This document shows positions 27,201 through 35,223 of a DNA stretch of 64,000 nucleotides, in pieces. Below the pieces are notes generated by a model. The model was not told the origin of the DNA. It searched no databases and saw only the letters and a program-made list of their open reading frames with translations. Origin of the DNA: Ficedula albicollis (taxonomy: Eukaryota; Chordata; Aves; Passeriformes; Muscicapidae). The DNA lies in assembly GCF_000247815.1 (NCBI RefSeq), contig NC_021677.1, forward strand, positions 17,089,687-17,153,686, read 5' to 3'. Made by a program: the position numbers and the translations under genes. The stretch's first letter is position 1. Each line of letters opens with the position of its first letter.

Positions 27201-28630
27201 CTGAGGTGAAGGAACTTATCTGCATGGTGTGGGGAAACTTAACACTGACCACTAACTTGGCTTCTGTGCCAAGCATATGATTTTACTCCGAATCACAGTA
27301 TTATTTTTATCAATAATAAATTTTTCCAAGAACTATCTTCTTCCTTGGTGCAACATGTACTAGAAACAAAACAGGCAGGAAACTAAGAAAGTACTACCTA
27401 GTCTGGAAGGCAAATAGTTTCAAGGTTGTAAAAGGGCTTGTGCACAATAGGAGATTTCAGGGAATTATTTCTTTTCCTAAAAGCAGTAGTGATTTCTATT
27501 ACTGCAAGACAGAAATTTTCCAGAAGATAGGTCAGAAAATAGTCATGGTAGGAGGGAAAAAGTAAGTTTTTGCAATAGCAAAATATGAAGATGATTTTTT
27601 CCTTTCCCTGCCATCTATACCAAGAAATAATACAAATTAACACAATATCGGATAAATCTCCAGATACTGTAGATTAGGGGTGAATCATAGAAGCTGAGCA
27701 TCCTTGGGAATCTTGACATATCTCTCATCTTTGCAAGATTTTCTTGCCGCATTTAACATGAGAAAGTAAAACTGCTAAGAAAACCTCTAGGTTACTGTAC
27801 TTTGATGGTATCAATCATACTAGAGACATCCAGCCAAGCTGGAACCCTTCCCTCCCCAGAAGGAAGGCTTCACAGAGATCCTCCCAGAGCTCACAGCTGG
27901 AAGAATAAATGCAAGGTAAAGCTTTCCTACCATTGCTGAATTCAGGACACAGCAGACCAAGTTCAATAGCCCAAACCTGATCACTAGATATAATTCAACA
28001 CCTATTCCTCTAAAAGGTAGTTTTCAGTAGGAGTGCTCCATGCCATCACTTCAAATTTGATAGCAAATTCAGTAAGTTAGAGCTTTTGCAAAAAGGGTTG
28101 AAAATTTCCTAAATGACAAAATTAGCTTTTTTCAATGTTATTACATTCATTTTTAAAGAACAATTTATATTGTTCCAAAGTAACAGAAGACGCCATCATC
28201 CACTCCCTTCATTGCTTCAACAATGAACCTCCTCAAAGTTCCTTTCTGCCAAATTGTTGCCATACTTAGTAAAGACTCAATGCATGGAAAGAAAAGCAAC
28301 ATTGAAAATATTTTCCAAGCACATCAAACTAGACATCAATGCAGTAGATATAGGCACTAATCTCTCCAAAGAAAGTAGTATCTACCAATTTTGTCCAAGC
28401 AATGCAGCCTCAGTATTTGAAAGCTTAAGCAATTTAAGGCATCCTGAAACTCTAGGGCATTATTTAAAAGAACTGCCTCATTCTAGCTCCGCAGTGATAT
28501 TTTAACTCTCTCCCTCTTTTCCAGGAGGCAGCCTGCTACCATTTCATCTCTAGACCTTACCTTTTTTTATTTCATAAGCAGAGGAAAGAGCCAGCCAGAG
28601 GAGGAAGAGGCTGGCCGCTCTTAGCCCCAT
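1..28630 (-). CDS. MUC2: MUC2 gel-forming mucin gene, 5' part (33 exons, cut by left window edge)
   Basis: Secreted gel-forming mucin, the main structural polymer of intestinal mucus. Its N-terminal D1-D2-D'-D3 region drives packing and multimerisation in the secretory pathway, and its PTS regions carry dense O-glycans. Thirty-three minus-strand exons, from the ATG at 28630 to the window edge, splice in one frame into about 1,639 codons with no stop. Seen in order: signal peptide (1-18), D1 (about 24-370), D2 (about 371-738), D' (738-842), D3 (843-1211), a Cys-rich linker (1212-1280), PTS pieces, CysD1 (about 1305-1410), two PTS exons (1447-1551), and CysD2 from 1552. Identity as MUC2 rather than MUC5AC/5B/6 rests on motifs such as [41 protein letters not shown] and [10 protein letters not shown]. 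The remaining PTS, D4 and cystine knot lie outside. Exon numbers are local to this reading; any 5' non-coding exon would be missed. Confidence 0.94.
1135..1880 (-). repeat. Direct duplication copy A (contains exon 32)
   Basis: Similar to 2220-2945 at an offset of about 1,067-1,088 bases, covering exon 32 and both flanking intron pieces. Bases 1301-1423 are identical to 2389-2511. Edges are approximate. Confidence 0.9.
1433..1591 (-). CDS. MUC2: MUC2 exon 32: PTS exon, duplicated copy A
   Basis: The acceptor is CTAACAG|GCAC and the donor is CCAG|GTCAGT. It encodes residues 1499-1551, sharing [20 protein letters not shown] with exon 31, then Thr-rich sequence ending GPTTTPPPG. It is 53 codons, phase 1 at both ends. 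Its donor lies nine bases upstream of the position homologous to the exon 31 donor. Confidence 0.87.
2220..2945 (-). repeat. Direct duplication copy B (contains exon 31)
   Basis: Partner of 1135-1880. Outside the 123-base identical block the copies have diverged; for example, the stretch from 2808 matches that from 1741 with many substitutions and small indels. About 340 bases (1881-2219) between the copies are unshared. Confidence 0.9.
2512..2667 (-). CDS. MUC2: MUC2 exon 31: PTS exon, duplicated copy B
   Basis: The acceptor is CTACCAG|GCAC and the donor is GAAG|GTATGA. It encodes residues 1447-1498: [20 protein letters not shown], then a Thr run, RGP and [10 protein letters not shown]. It has no Cys and is an O-glycosylation scaffold. 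It is 52 codons, phase 1 at both ends, and paralogous to exon 32. Confidence 0.88.
3227..3655 (-). CDS. MUC2: MUC2 exon 30: CysD1 domain plus PTS tail
   Basis: The acceptor is TTGCAG|CTCC and the donor is ACAA|GTGAGT. It encodes residues 1304-1446. It opens with [14 protein letters not shown], which contains the WxxW C-mannosylation signature, and continues through [30 protein letters not shown] and [10 protein letters not shown]. This is a full CysD, the module thought to form non-covalent mucin crosslinks. A Pro/Thr tail of about 38 residues follows. It is 143 codons, phase 1 at both ends. Confidence 0.95.
3992..4021 (-). CDS. MUC2: MUC2 exon 29: 30-nt PTS micro-exon
   Basis: The acceptor is TTTCAG|TTTC and the donor is ACAA|GTAAGT. 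It encodes ten residues ([10 protein letters not shown]). Both splice sites are strong and the exon is phase 1 to phase 1, so inclusion or skipping keeps the frame. It was inferred from splice sites, phase and composition, and transcript support is unknown. Confidence 0.72.
4355..4555 (-). CDS. MUC2: MUC2 exon 28: linker end and first PTS residues
   Basis: The acceptor is TTGCAG|GGTG and the donor is CACAG|GTAAAT. It encodes residues 1227-1293: the last Cys residues of the D3 side ([11 protein letters not shown] ... [13 protein letters not shown]), sequons NGT and NIT, then a Thr/Ser/Pro tail ending in a Thr run. It ends in phase 1. Confidence 0.9.
5113..5156 (-). CDS. MUC2: MUC2 exon 27: Cys-rich linker (44 nt)
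   Basis: The acceptor is TTTTAG|TGTC and the donor is CCAG|GTAAAT. It encodes residues 1212-1226 ([15 protein letters not shown]), matching the human SCVCTNSSQVVCRPE segment. It is very short, and its phases fit exactly between exons 26 and 28. Confidence 0.87.
5848..5998 (-). CDS. MUC2: MUC2 exon 26: end of D3
   Basis: The acceptor is CAATAG|GCTG and the donor is TATG|GTATAT. It encodes residues 1162-1211 ([38 protein letters not shown]), with an NCT sequon. It closes the D3 TIL/E module and ends in phase 2. Confidence 0.92.
5999..8246 (-). other. MUC2 intron 25, carrying a hexamer array
   Basis: About 2.2 kb. It contains the compound ATA/ATG-rich microsatellite at 6655-7089. The remainder is AT-rich. 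The 91-codon plus-strand ORF at 7522-7797 has no recognisable domain and is antisense to the intron. Confidence 0.8.
6655..7089. repeat. Compound microsatellite with perfect (ATGAAT)n array
   Basis: An impure AATAATGAT-like run (about 6655-6705) leads into a perfect ATGAAT hexamer array at 6706-7089, 384 bases or 64 units. It is followed by degenerate ATGAAA units. It lies in MUC2 intron 25. The Met-Asn ORF it creates on the plus strand is an artefact. Confidence 0.97.
8247..8375 (-). CDS. MUC2: MUC2 exon 25: TIL3
   Basis: The acceptor is CATCAG|CCAT and the donor is GAAG|GTAATA. It encodes residues 1119-1161 ([40 protein letters not shown]). It has three closely spaced sequons (NIT, NVS, NFT). 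It ends in phase 1. Confidence 0.93.
9185..9291 (+). repeat. Polypurine tract (GA/AAAG-rich)
   Basis: About 107 bases almost purely A and G on the plus strand, made of GAGAAA/AAAAAG-like units, in MUC2 intron 24. On the transcribed strand it reads as a long CT-rich tract. Mirror-like segments could form triplex DNA, which is inference. Confidence 0.85.
9467..9623 (-). CDS. MUC2: MUC2 exon 24: C8-3
   Basis: The acceptor is TGACAG|GTGA and the donor is TGCC|GTGAGT. It encodes residues 1067-1118 ([43 protein letters not shown]). In human MUC2 this Cys-rich block contributes to D3 intermolecular disulfides. It ends in phase 1. Confidence 0.93.
10835..11074 (-). CDS. MUC2: MUC2 exon 23: VWD3 CGLCG motif and C8-3 start
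   Basis: The acceptor is TTCCAG|GGCA and the donor is CAAG|GTTTGT. It encodes residues 987-1066: [54 protein letters not shown]. It spans the CGLCG motif and metal loop of VWD3 and the first half of C8-3. It is 80 whole codons. Confidence 0.94.
11982..12161 (-). CDS. MUC2: MUC2 exon 22: VWD3
   Basis: The acceptor is TTTCAG|AAAA and the donor is CAAA|GTTAGT. It encodes residues 927-986 ([50 protein letters not shown]), 60 whole codons, with an NRT sequon. Confidence 0.94.
12466..12576 (-). CDS. MUC2: MUC2 exon 21: VWD3
   Basis: The acceptor is CAATAG|GACT and the donor is AGGG|GTGAGT. It encodes residues 890-926 ([33 protein letters not shown]), 37 whole codons, with an NSS sequon. It is among the most conserved mucin D3 segments. 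Confidence 0.94.
13137..13275 (-). CDS. MUC2: MUC2 exon 20: start of VWD3
   Basis: The acceptor is TTCTAG|CACC and the donor is TCAG|GTAATG. It encodes residues 843-889 ([33 protein letters not shown]), the opening strands of VWD3. It ends on a codon boundary. Confidence 0.94.
13715..13866 (-). CDS. MUC2: MUC2 exon 19: D' end
   Basis: The acceptor is CCTTAG|TTCC and the donor is CTTG|GTGAGT. It encodes residues 793-842 ([39 protein letters not shown]), very close to human MUC2 D'. It ends in phase 2 in a Cys codon. Confidence 0.93.
14296..14405 (-). CDS. MUC2: MUC2 exon 18: D' TIL part
   Basis: The acceptor is TTTCAG|GTGA and the donor is TCAT|GTATGT. It encodes residues 756-792 ([19 protein letters not shown] ... 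[12 protein letters not shown]), the D' assembly, with an NKT sequon. It ends on a codon boundary. Confidence 0.9.
14672..14724 (-). CDS. MUC2: MUC2 exon 17: link from D2 to D'
   Basis: The acceptor is TTCTAG|TGTT and the donor is GAGAA|GTAAGT. It encodes residues 738-755 ([18 protein letters not shown]), aligned with human CVCRDGRLHCRQIRLIG. At 53 nt it is easily missed. It was located by frame and phase between exons 16 and 18. Confidence 0.88.
15625..15880 (-). CDS. MUC2: MUC2 exon 16: TIL2 domain
   Basis: The acceptor is CTTCAG|GCAG and the donor is GCTG|GTATGT. It encodes residues 653-737: [47 protein letters not shown]. It is the D2 TIL module, with an NLT sequon. It ends in phase 2. 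Confidence 0.93.
16537..16663 (-). CDS. MUC2: MUC2 exon 15: C8-2 end
   Basis: The acceptor is TTCCAG|AAAT, after a run of T; the donor is TGCA|GTAAGT. It encodes residues 611-652 ([31 protein letters not shown] ... SVC). The alternating Cys pattern completes C8-2. It ends in phase 1. Confidence 0.93.
17560..17654 (-). CDS. MUC2: MUC2 exon 14: C8-2
   Basis: The acceptor is TTGCAG|CAAA, after a long T-rich pyrimidine tract; the donor is TAAG|GTGTTG, a weak match after the GT. It encodes residues 579-610 ([16 protein letters not shown] ... [12 protein letters not shown]), diagnostic of mucin C8-2. It ends on a codon boundary. Confidence 0.92.
18229..18393 (-). CDS. MUC2: MUC2 exon 13: VWD2 GLCGNFNG motif and C8-2 start
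   Basis: The acceptor is AAATAG|GTCT and the donor is AGTG|GTAAGC. It encodes residues 524-578: [38 protein letters not shown]. It carries the VWD2 metal-loop Asp/Asn residues and enters C8-2. It ends in phase 1. Confidence 0.94.
18928..18929 (-). promoter_or_regulatory. MUC2: Non-canonical GC splice donor of intron 12
   Basis: The context CAAG|GCAAGT is like the intron 7 donor. A GT a few bases further on would destroy the frame of the CGNFNG motif in exon 13, so the GC site is the only one that fits. Confidence 0.85.
18930..19067 (-). CDS. MUC2: MUC2 exon 12: VWD2, GC donor
   Basis: The acceptor is TTTCAG|CCAG. It encodes residues 478-523 ([18 protein letters not shown] ... [17 protein letters not shown]). 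It ends CAAG|GCAAGT, the second GC donor of the gene. This cut restores QGLCGNFNG across the junction and ends in phase 1. Confidence 0.92.
19489..19558 (-). CDS. MUC2: MUC2 exon 11: VWD2
   Basis: The acceptor is ATACAG|GTGG and the donor is TCAG|GTGAGG. It encodes residues 455-477 ([14 protein letters not shown] ... VNVPHVS) and ends in phase 1. It is short, but its frame and sequence fit exactly between exons 10 and 12. Confidence 0.91.
20543..20653 (-). CDS. MUC2: MUC2 exon 10: VWD2
   Basis: The acceptor is TTGTAG|GGTA and the donor is GAAT|GTAAGT. It encodes residues 418-454 ([18 protein letters not shown], then [13 protein letters not shown]), nearly word for word the human MUC2 D2 sequence. 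It is 37 whole codons. Confidence 0.93.
21173..21311 (-). CDS. MUC2: MUC2 exon 9: start of VWD2
   Basis: The acceptor is TTATAG|CACC and the donor is CAAG|GTACTG. It encodes residues 371-417: [20 protein letters not shown], then [20 protein letters not shown]. The [10 protein letters not shown] wording is a strong MUC2 marker. The exon ends on a codon boundary. Confidence 0.94.
21628..21745 (-). CDS. MUC2: MUC2 exon 8: TIL1 end and link to D2
   Basis: The acceptor is TTATAG|GAAC and the donor is AATG|GTAAGG. It encodes residues 332-370 ([19 protein letters not shown] then [17 protein letters not shown]). It completes TIL1 and enters the Cys-rich link to VWD2. It ends in phase 2 inside a Cys codon. 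Confidence 0.92.
22421..22422 (-). promoter_or_regulatory. MUC2: Non-canonical GC splice donor of intron 7
   Basis: The junction reads AAG|GCAAGT on the minus strand, matching the extended consensus of GC-AG introns apart from the C. The nearest GT, a few bases downstream, would put exon 8 out of frame. Confidence 0.85.
22423..22548 (-). CDS. MUC2: MUC2 exon 7: TIL1 domain, GC donor
   Basis: The acceptor is CTTTCAG|CCAA. It encodes residues 290-331, the first trypsin-inhibitor-like Cys-rich domain ([28 protein letters not shown]). The exon ends GAAG|GCAAGT, a GC donor. Only this cut keeps the reading frame into exon 8 (PEG joined to TVYDD), ending in phase 1. Confidence 0.92.
22992..23208 (-). 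CDS. MUC2: MUC2 exon 6: C8-1 domain
   Basis: The acceptor is CCTCAG|CGTG and the donor is TGCC|GTAAGC. It encodes residues 218-289, the main part of C8-1, with the Cys series [40 protein letters not shown] and WRTESFC. It ends in phase 1. Confidence 0.93.
23430..23539 (-). CDS. MUC2: MUC2 exon 5: VWD1 end to C8-1 start
   Basis: The acceptor is GCATAG|ACAC and the donor is GCAT|GTAAGT. It encodes residues 181-217, including [12 protein letters not shown] and CEDPDE, the link from VWD1 to the first C8 domain. It ends on a codon boundary. Confidence 0.92.
23921..24011 (-). CDS. MUC2: MUC2 exon 4: VWD1 CGLCG motif
   Basis: The acceptor is ATTTAG|GTGG and the donor is GGAG|GTGAGT. It encodes residues 151-180 and contains [12 protein letters not shown], the VWD calcium-loop and CGLCG signature, with an N-glycosylation sequon (NHT). 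It ends in phase 1. Confidence 0.93.
24154..24268 (-). CDS. MUC2: MUC2 exon 3: VWD1 middle
   Basis: The acceptor is TTTCTAG|TGTG and the donor is GATG|GTATGT. It encodes residues 112-150 ([12 protein letters not shown] ... [17 protein letters not shown]), the beta-rich core of VWD1 and close in wording to human MUC2. The exon begins in phase 2 and ends on a codon boundary. Confidence 0.93.
24269..26698 (-). other. MUC2 intron 2 (longest in window)
   Basis: About 2.4 kb of AT-rich GT-AG intron. The plus-strand ORF at 25335-25526 resembles nothing known and overlaps no conserved motif. No element was recognised. Confidence 0.8.
26699..26963 (-). CDS. MUC2: MUC2 exon 2: start of VWD1
   Basis: The acceptor is TTAACAG|GA and the donor is GGAT|GTAAGT. 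It encodes residues 24-111, opening with [16 protein letters not shown] and [18 protein letters not shown], the typical first strands of a von Willebrand D domain, and continuing to the VVVDGR turn. Cys pairs and the TFDGD motif are intact. It ends in phase 2. Confidence 0.93.
26964..28560 (-). other. MUC2 intron 1
   Basis: About 1.6 kb of GT-AG intron with AT-rich sequence. I saw no repeat family, RNA gene or coding segment in it. Confidence 0.8.
28561..28630 (-). CDS. MUC2: MUC2 exon 1: start codon and signal peptide
   Basis: The ATG is in a near-perfect Kozak context (GCCACCATGG). It encodes a classic signal peptide: MGLRA, then the hydrophobic core [12 protein letters not shown], with likely cleavage after Ala18, followed by YEIKK. 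The donor is AAAG|GTAAGG. The exon leaves one base (phase 1), which combines with exon 2 to give Gly24. The start was chosen because it is the first ATG after the TATA box and begins a MUC2-like leader. Confidence 0.92.
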
Positions 28631-28672
28631 GGTGGCTAAGGTGGGTGAACGGCAGCTCCACTGGAAACTCGG

Positions 28673-28681
28673 CTTTTTATA
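28673..28681 (-). promoter_or_regulatory. TATA box of MUC2
   Basis: The minus strand reads TATAAAAAG, with its first T at 28681 and about 43-51 bases before the ATG. A start about 30 bases downstream would fall near 28650 and leave a 5' UTR of roughly 20 nt. The start site itself is inferred. Confidence 0.8.
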
Positions 28682-28699
28682 ATACCCACTGGGGCAATT

Positions 28700-28795
28700 T
28701 GATTCTATCACAGGGGAGGAGATTCAAAGGGAGGAGGCAAGAGGAGGGGTGAAAAAACAGGTGTATTATTTGCAGAAGATAAGAAGTAAACACAC
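28700..28795 (-). promoter_or_regulatory. MUC2 proximal promoter motif cluster
   Basis: Reading toward the gene on the minus strand: a FOXA-like TGTTTAC (28786-28792), GATA-type CTTATC (28778-28783), a CACCTG E-box (about 28757-28762), KLF-like CACCCC (28746-28751), TCF/LEF-like CTTTGAAT (28722-28729) and a second GATA core TGATAG (28705-28710). These factor families are known to act in gut epithelium. The assignments are motif matches only. Confidence 0.5.
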
Positions 28796-31700
28796 AATCT
28801 TTTTTTTTTCTTCATAATTGAAGGAATTCAGCATACAGGAAACGACAGAATATTGATTCAGTAATCATGTAATTTTTTATTGCTCTATTTCATCTACAGG
28901 ATGCTGTGCTTTTAAATCCTTCAAATGCTCACGCCAAGTTTAACCTTCAGCAACTCCCATAACAAATAATGAATTTTGGGGTAGCTCAACAAAGAAAAGC
29001 CTTGAAGAAATTTTAAGGTGAGACCCTAAAATAAAGGCTTCAAAACCTTCATCATCAGGCTTCATTTTTCATCATTACATAGAATAATTTCTGTAAAAAT
29101 TAAGTGATGCTTGTGAAGCTCTTCGTAATTGACAGTAATCTTTACAAATAAAATGGTGCATCAAGTGTTGTAAAATTATTTTACAGTCAATTATTGGATT
29201 TCTTTAATTTTTAAAGCTCTTGGGAATGTCTAAACCAAAATACTTCATATACTGCACATTTTGCCCAAAACATAATTGAGACTGGGTGATAGAGAAAGTT
29301 CAAGGATTTTACAGTAAAAGAGATGCTCTTTCCAACCTTATCATGGTACAACAAAATGTCTATCAAAGTTGTAGAGATTCTCATATAATATTAATTTTTC
29401 GAGAAAAAGTAAAAAAAGAAAGGGAAAACAAGAAAACATTGCTGTCCTTAATCGCCCAAAACATTCTTGCTCATTCTGGCTTACTTCCTACATAAATGAT
29501 GAATTTACACTCTGCTGTCCCACATCAGATCCTACAAAAGCTATAAGGTCAGCTTTGCTTTGTGCTGAGAAAGATGGGAGGGTCCTTGGGGGAAGAAGAC
29601 AGAAAGCAGAAAACAAAATCAGGCGCAAGTTCAGAACGCTGCTTCAGAAATAGAAAATTTCCACATGCACATTATTTTGTGCTGAAAAGTTCCTTTAAGA
29701 AAGTCTTTTTGCAAGTCTCTTCAGAAGACAAAACACAGGCTCCTTGAGTTAAAGCACACTTCCTTCAAGACATCTGGTAACATGTCTGCTTCATAGCACT
29801 AAAAGGGTTTTACTTCTTAAAGCTCCCAGGCCAGCCTCTGTATTTCCTCATCAAAAAATTTTCAATGCAGTGACCAGAAATCTGTAATCCTCTTGATTGT
29901 TTAAAATATTTCTTACTTTCATTGATCATATTACAAGTAGAATTTTTATATTTTTCAAAACATCAAGGAAACTTTTTACTTAGCCCTTTTAACTGCTCTG
30001 GTCAACTAGAAATATCCTCTTATAAAAGCATATTCTTTAGCTGCTATTTTTTAATTTAATAATTTTATCTCAGCTATAGCCTAGACTCTATCTGAACATC
30101 TTCCTGTTTTCCCACAATACATCTCAAAAGGTTTCAGATTTTCTTCTTTCTCTATTTGAGAATACAAATTTGCACCTCTCTTACCCTTACATAGTGTTAT
30201 CACTGAACAATCCTGACTGAAATTAAGTAGTAGCCCTTTTCCCCTGCATGAATCTGCCACTGGAAGAATATAACTTTATTTTCCCTCTTGGAAAATAAAA
30301 ATAAACCCAGAAATAACCAGTTAGAACCAACCATTCATAGAAAACAAAGAAAAAACACAGTCTACAGAGATCTTTTCTCAGTGGTTACTTTAACAAACTT
30401 AACTTCTTATGATATCTCAGACACATCTCCCATCTTGGCATCTTCTTTTATGCCACCAAAACTCTTAGTTGAGAAATGTTTTCTAAAAATACTTAGGAGA
30501 TTCCTTTGAGCTTTCCTTTTCCTCCCTGTATTTTTCAAGGTAGTCTCCAGGATAGAACTATCACCTCAGAAGAAAAAGGGTTTCCATTACTTAATTCCTT
30601 CTTTAGAAACTGAAATAATTCCATGTACACAGCAAACCTGACCCCTTTTTAGATTAAATCGGATGTGTATGCTGACTGGTGTAAGTTGGAAATTTGCATA
30701 TTTTTCATTCAGGTTTCTTTGCCCCAAAGCTTCTAGATCCTGATGGAACATAACTCATTCATTTCTTGGGACTGGGAAAGGTAATAATCCTTCAACTACA
30801 GTTGCACCATCCCTCAATATGCTGGTATTTTAATAATTTTAATATATTCTGTGTAGGAGAAGAGCCACTTTTAGTTAAGCACCTCCAAATTTTAGAGACT
30901 GATTTACTCTGCTCCAGTTTTGTCCTGCCTGTACAGGAAGCACGATTTCTTCTTCAGCTATGAAGTTACACAGGACAATTTTCCTTCTGCAGTCTCTGCT
31001 TCTCAGAGAACAACTTCCCATTGTCCCTTCACACATGTATGTGGCTTGCTGTGACATCCCTAACTGGAGAATAAGGGACATCAACATGTCTTTAAGCACT
31101 GAGACCACTCTTGCAAAATTCACACTTGAGCTTACACGGCTATAATTATCTGAAGAGAAATAAATATAGATCCTTATCTCCAAAATTCCTAGGTATTTGT
31201 ACTTTTGCTAGCATTAGAAGGTGTCCTGACCTATACTGTCTCTGTTTCCTTATTGCCAGAAGGGTAATGATCCTGTCTACCATCTGCTTTATATGTCTTT
31301 CAGAAATAATCAGTCTTTGAGGTAGCCTGGTTTATTTCTTGCTCAGCTACCTCAAAGGTTTTTGGACTATACATTTTCATCCAGAAGAATCTTACTGATA
31401 ATGTGCAGATAACATCTGTATGCATGCATTAATTTATTTACCAAAAATTGTTTAACATCCTGAAGTAACCAATCATTTTGCCACAAAATTAATTCCACTT
31501 TACCATTATCATCTTTGCCCTAAGCTTACCTAAGTTATCTATACCTGTGTTGACCTTTTTGTGGAACTTTTCCATTCCTGCTTCTAGCCATGCTCATCAG
31601 AAATCACCTTCCTCTTTCAAATGTCAGGTGTTCAGGCGCTTTTATTACCAAAGATATTACTGATAATTCTGCATGCTGTCACTATGCAAGAGGCAGAAGA

Positions 31701-34700
31701 ACTAGTGGCAAGAAGAAGGATTTTCATATTTAGGTTCCACAGTTGAGTATTAATTAAGACAGTTTTTTAAAAGTTTCTGAAGCCCATGAGAAGCAATATA
31801 ACTTCCCATAAGCTTTCACTGTATGTCTGACCTGGGAGCCCCAACACCAGCAGTGCTACAAAAATCACTGCTAAAACCCAAAGCAAAAAAAAGAAAACTT
31901 GGTTGCATGGCAAGTGTGTTTGTTATAGCAGCAGATGCAGAAGAAGAGATAAAAGATGTGTTTTGAGTCATGGTTATGTCAATGCATTGTTTCACTACCC
32001 TTAAAGTTTTATGAGACTGTTTCCAATCGGTCCATCAGCATAGCTAACCTTTAATATTCATTTAGTCACAGGGTAAACTTATTTTGCAATACACTTGCTG
32101 TTAAAAAGAAAATCTACATGGAAGATTATCTTCATTCTGAATCACACTGCAAAAAAAGAGCCTATATATATAATTATATGACTTTAAGATATAATTCAGC
32201 TGAGACCTGACTGGGTTTATTGTTTTAGGAAAAATAAACAATTTTTCAAGAATGTGGAGTCTGTTTCTATTAGTTAACATACCAAGAGGAAACCTAATTG
32301 CAGTCTTGCCACAGTAATCACAGGATGACAACTGTACAAATACCTCAAAAAGTGCAATAACACTTGGTGACTGACGTCTTTTCCATATCTGCTTTTGTAG
32401 TCCTGGCTTGCTGATCAGGTCTTTTCCATATCTGCTTTTGTAGTCCTAGCTTGCTGACCACAGTCTGCCAAACCAAGCAACAAAGTTCTATCAGTAATGT
32501 TGTTCTGCAGAAGTAGCCAAAGGATTTTGTTCTGCCACTCTTCCACCTGCCAGAATTTCACCAGGGCACACACAGCCTTACACATGACCATACAACTTTT
32601 GTTTCAAGCACCAAGATTGTCTGAACTAGGTTGCTGGAACTCCCCTGGCAGCCATTCTAAAATAGCTCAGGAAAAATCTAGTAAAATTATGAAATCAGAG
32701 ATGTATTTCCTTGACTGAGGCATCTAAGCCCTCTATAGCACATCTTGACAAAAACTTAACAAGCAACAGAGACAAGCAGCAGAAGGCTGAACAGTGCATG
32801 AAAGTGTTAAAGCAATGACATAGAAGGATGGGGGTGAATTTCATTTTGACATGCATGCTGTCAACAGATTAATCCAAAATTATCAACACAAAGGAGCCAA
32901 CATTTAGATGGATGTAAAACTGATATAGAATCAATTTCATCACTGTAACCTCGAGCAGCCTTTAGGTTATGGGCATTCCTTTCTGCTCCAACAAATACAA
33001 TATTGTAAGGTATCTGCTGATGCTGGCTGCAGTATAATGTTCTCACATGCCCTTCCTTAAGTGGTTTGGCACAGAAATGTTAAGAATATCATCCATTTTC
33101 CATTCATAGTACTTCCTTCTTTGGAAGTCAGCAACTCATCCTCTGAGACTAAAGTTGCAAAACACTTCCTTCTCTTCTAGCTAGGTACAAGTGGGGATAA
33201 AAATGTCACACAATTACTGAAGATTAGGAAGGGATGTAGGAAATATCTTCAATTAGTAAGCTTTCCTACTGACACAGCTTCTAGAAAATTTTAGTCTGCA
33301 AAAAGCCTCCTCACAGCAGCTTCTACATCACTACACAAGGAAAAATAGTTGATGATTTAAAATAATATTAGACCAGTTCTCCTTTGCTCAGATTGCATCT
33401 GTCATATTTACTACAGGGAAATGGACTAAGCTAAGAAGAGATGGCATGGGAAAGGCATCAAGGGAATTACACTTTACATACCTTACTCTGGTAATATACA
33501 TACCACACTGGTAATTTTGCCAGGGGAATGGGATTTTCCGAATATTTTCTTTTGTCTGTAGGAAAAAGTAGGAGAAAAAAATATTGGCAAAATGTGCTTT
33601 TTTTCCTCTGTCCTCTGGAGAGGATTTTTTCTGAAAATACAGTTCACTTAGATGCTAGAAAATATTCCAGACAAAACTTGAGTACCTAAACCTGTGCTCT
33701 CTCAATGGAGCTCACATACCAAGGACATGTTAGAGAGAATTTGAACAAAAAACTGAGTGTGCATACTTGTTTTAATTGCATATTTCCTCTATTAATATTT
33801 TCTACCACCTCCTTGTCTCAAAATTCCAATTGACATTGAAGGTGGAACTGAAGTACATTTGCATTTACTATATAGTTTTATAAGGGAAATCAGACTCACT
33901 GTCACAAAAAAATTGGAGAGCAAACCCTTCACTCTTTCCTTTTTGCAGCAGCATATCAATATTGCCTCCAAATCAACATTTGCTCTGAGCTATTTTTTAG
34001 CTTTCAAAACAAGAATTTATGTGAGACACTTCAAATATTACTGCTCAACACAGTATATTCTTTTATTTTTCAGCATGGCCAGCTTAGTTGCTTGGCTTTT
34101 AGATTAAACTTTTCCCATTTCTCCCTAGCTCTTAATAGAATGGCTTAGTTTATGGTCCACAGTCAACAGCTCTACTGAAGTGACAGATTTTTATAAGTTT
34201 AAGATTTAATATCAACCAGCTGAGATAAACAATATTTTGAGTAGTGGTAAAGGTAGGGTGATGGTTCCACAGGATGTTTTGAACAGTTGAGCTCATTTGA
34301 AGTAAGAATTGCTAAGAATCTTTAGTCTTCCTCTTCTTACCACCAAATCCTACAATCCTTTTGGTATAATTTGCTGTGCTTGCAAAAGAATAGCAAACTT
34401 GCCACAGTTATGGTAAAGTTTAACTTTTTTCTGTTATGTGAGCCAGCAGTTACGTAGTTAATAGTGCCTTCTGTATTGTAGGACAGGGAATAACTGCGTC
34501 AAACGGGAGAACACGTCTGACTCGTATCCAAATCTTCCAGCTGCCATGCACATTTCCTAACAATGTTACTTTATAACTAACATTTGAGTCATCAAAAAGA
34601 CTATATTGCCAATACAGCACTTTGTCAGAGCAACATTGTGAATATAAAAATGTATATAGAAGAAAACTTTGTGAAATGATGAATTAGAAAACCTGAGAAA

Positions 34701-35223
34701 AATTTTCCTTTATACACTTCCATGATGTTTTGCACTATTTGTTTATTTTCCATGCACTTTCAAAATTTGAATCAGATTACTCTCGAGGTGTCTTTTGAAA
34801 GGGGACAAACGGAAAGTAAAACTAAAAAATACTTTTGAGCATTCCTTCATCCTTATCCTCTTCAGTTGCTGCTTTTTCAAATATCAGTTCTCAGAAGTCA
34901 ATTATCTGCACTATGAAAGGCCAGTAGAGAGACTGACAGTCCATGCCATTCAGTCTATTACATCTACTGGGTCTACCTACACACGAATTTTGTAAGGGAT
35001 GGATAAAAAATGTTTGGAATTAAAAAAATCTGATTATAACTTCAAATTGTGGGTAATTAATGTTCAAAAGAGCTGTTACCCAGAGCATCAGAATATCTCA
35101 GAGCTTTGATATATGCACCTTCACAAAACTCCTGTCCCAATACGGATAACACATCCAGCATTCTGAACAAGGAGATGCCTGCACCAGGCAAAAGGAAAAT
35201 CTAAAAAAGAAAAAAAAAAAAAA
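28796..35223. other. Non-coding upstream region, no gene seen
   Basis: AT-rich sequence upstream of MUC2. Only short ORFs without motifs are present, none with codon-like composition or mucin-type Cys patterns. The only recognisable item is the 43-bp tandem repeat listed separately. Confidence 0.6.
32376..32461 (+). repeat. 43-bp tandem duplication
   Basis: Two adjacent copies of a 43-base unit starting GTCTTTTCCATATCTGC, at 32376-32418 and 32419-32461, differing at a few positions. This is a recent local duplication. Confidence 0.9.

Noticed and set aside
1..28630. Alternative identity as MUC5AC, MUC5B or MUC6
   Set aside because: The D-domain wording, the early CysD pattern and the short linker match MUC2 much better. 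MUC6 lacks CysDs.
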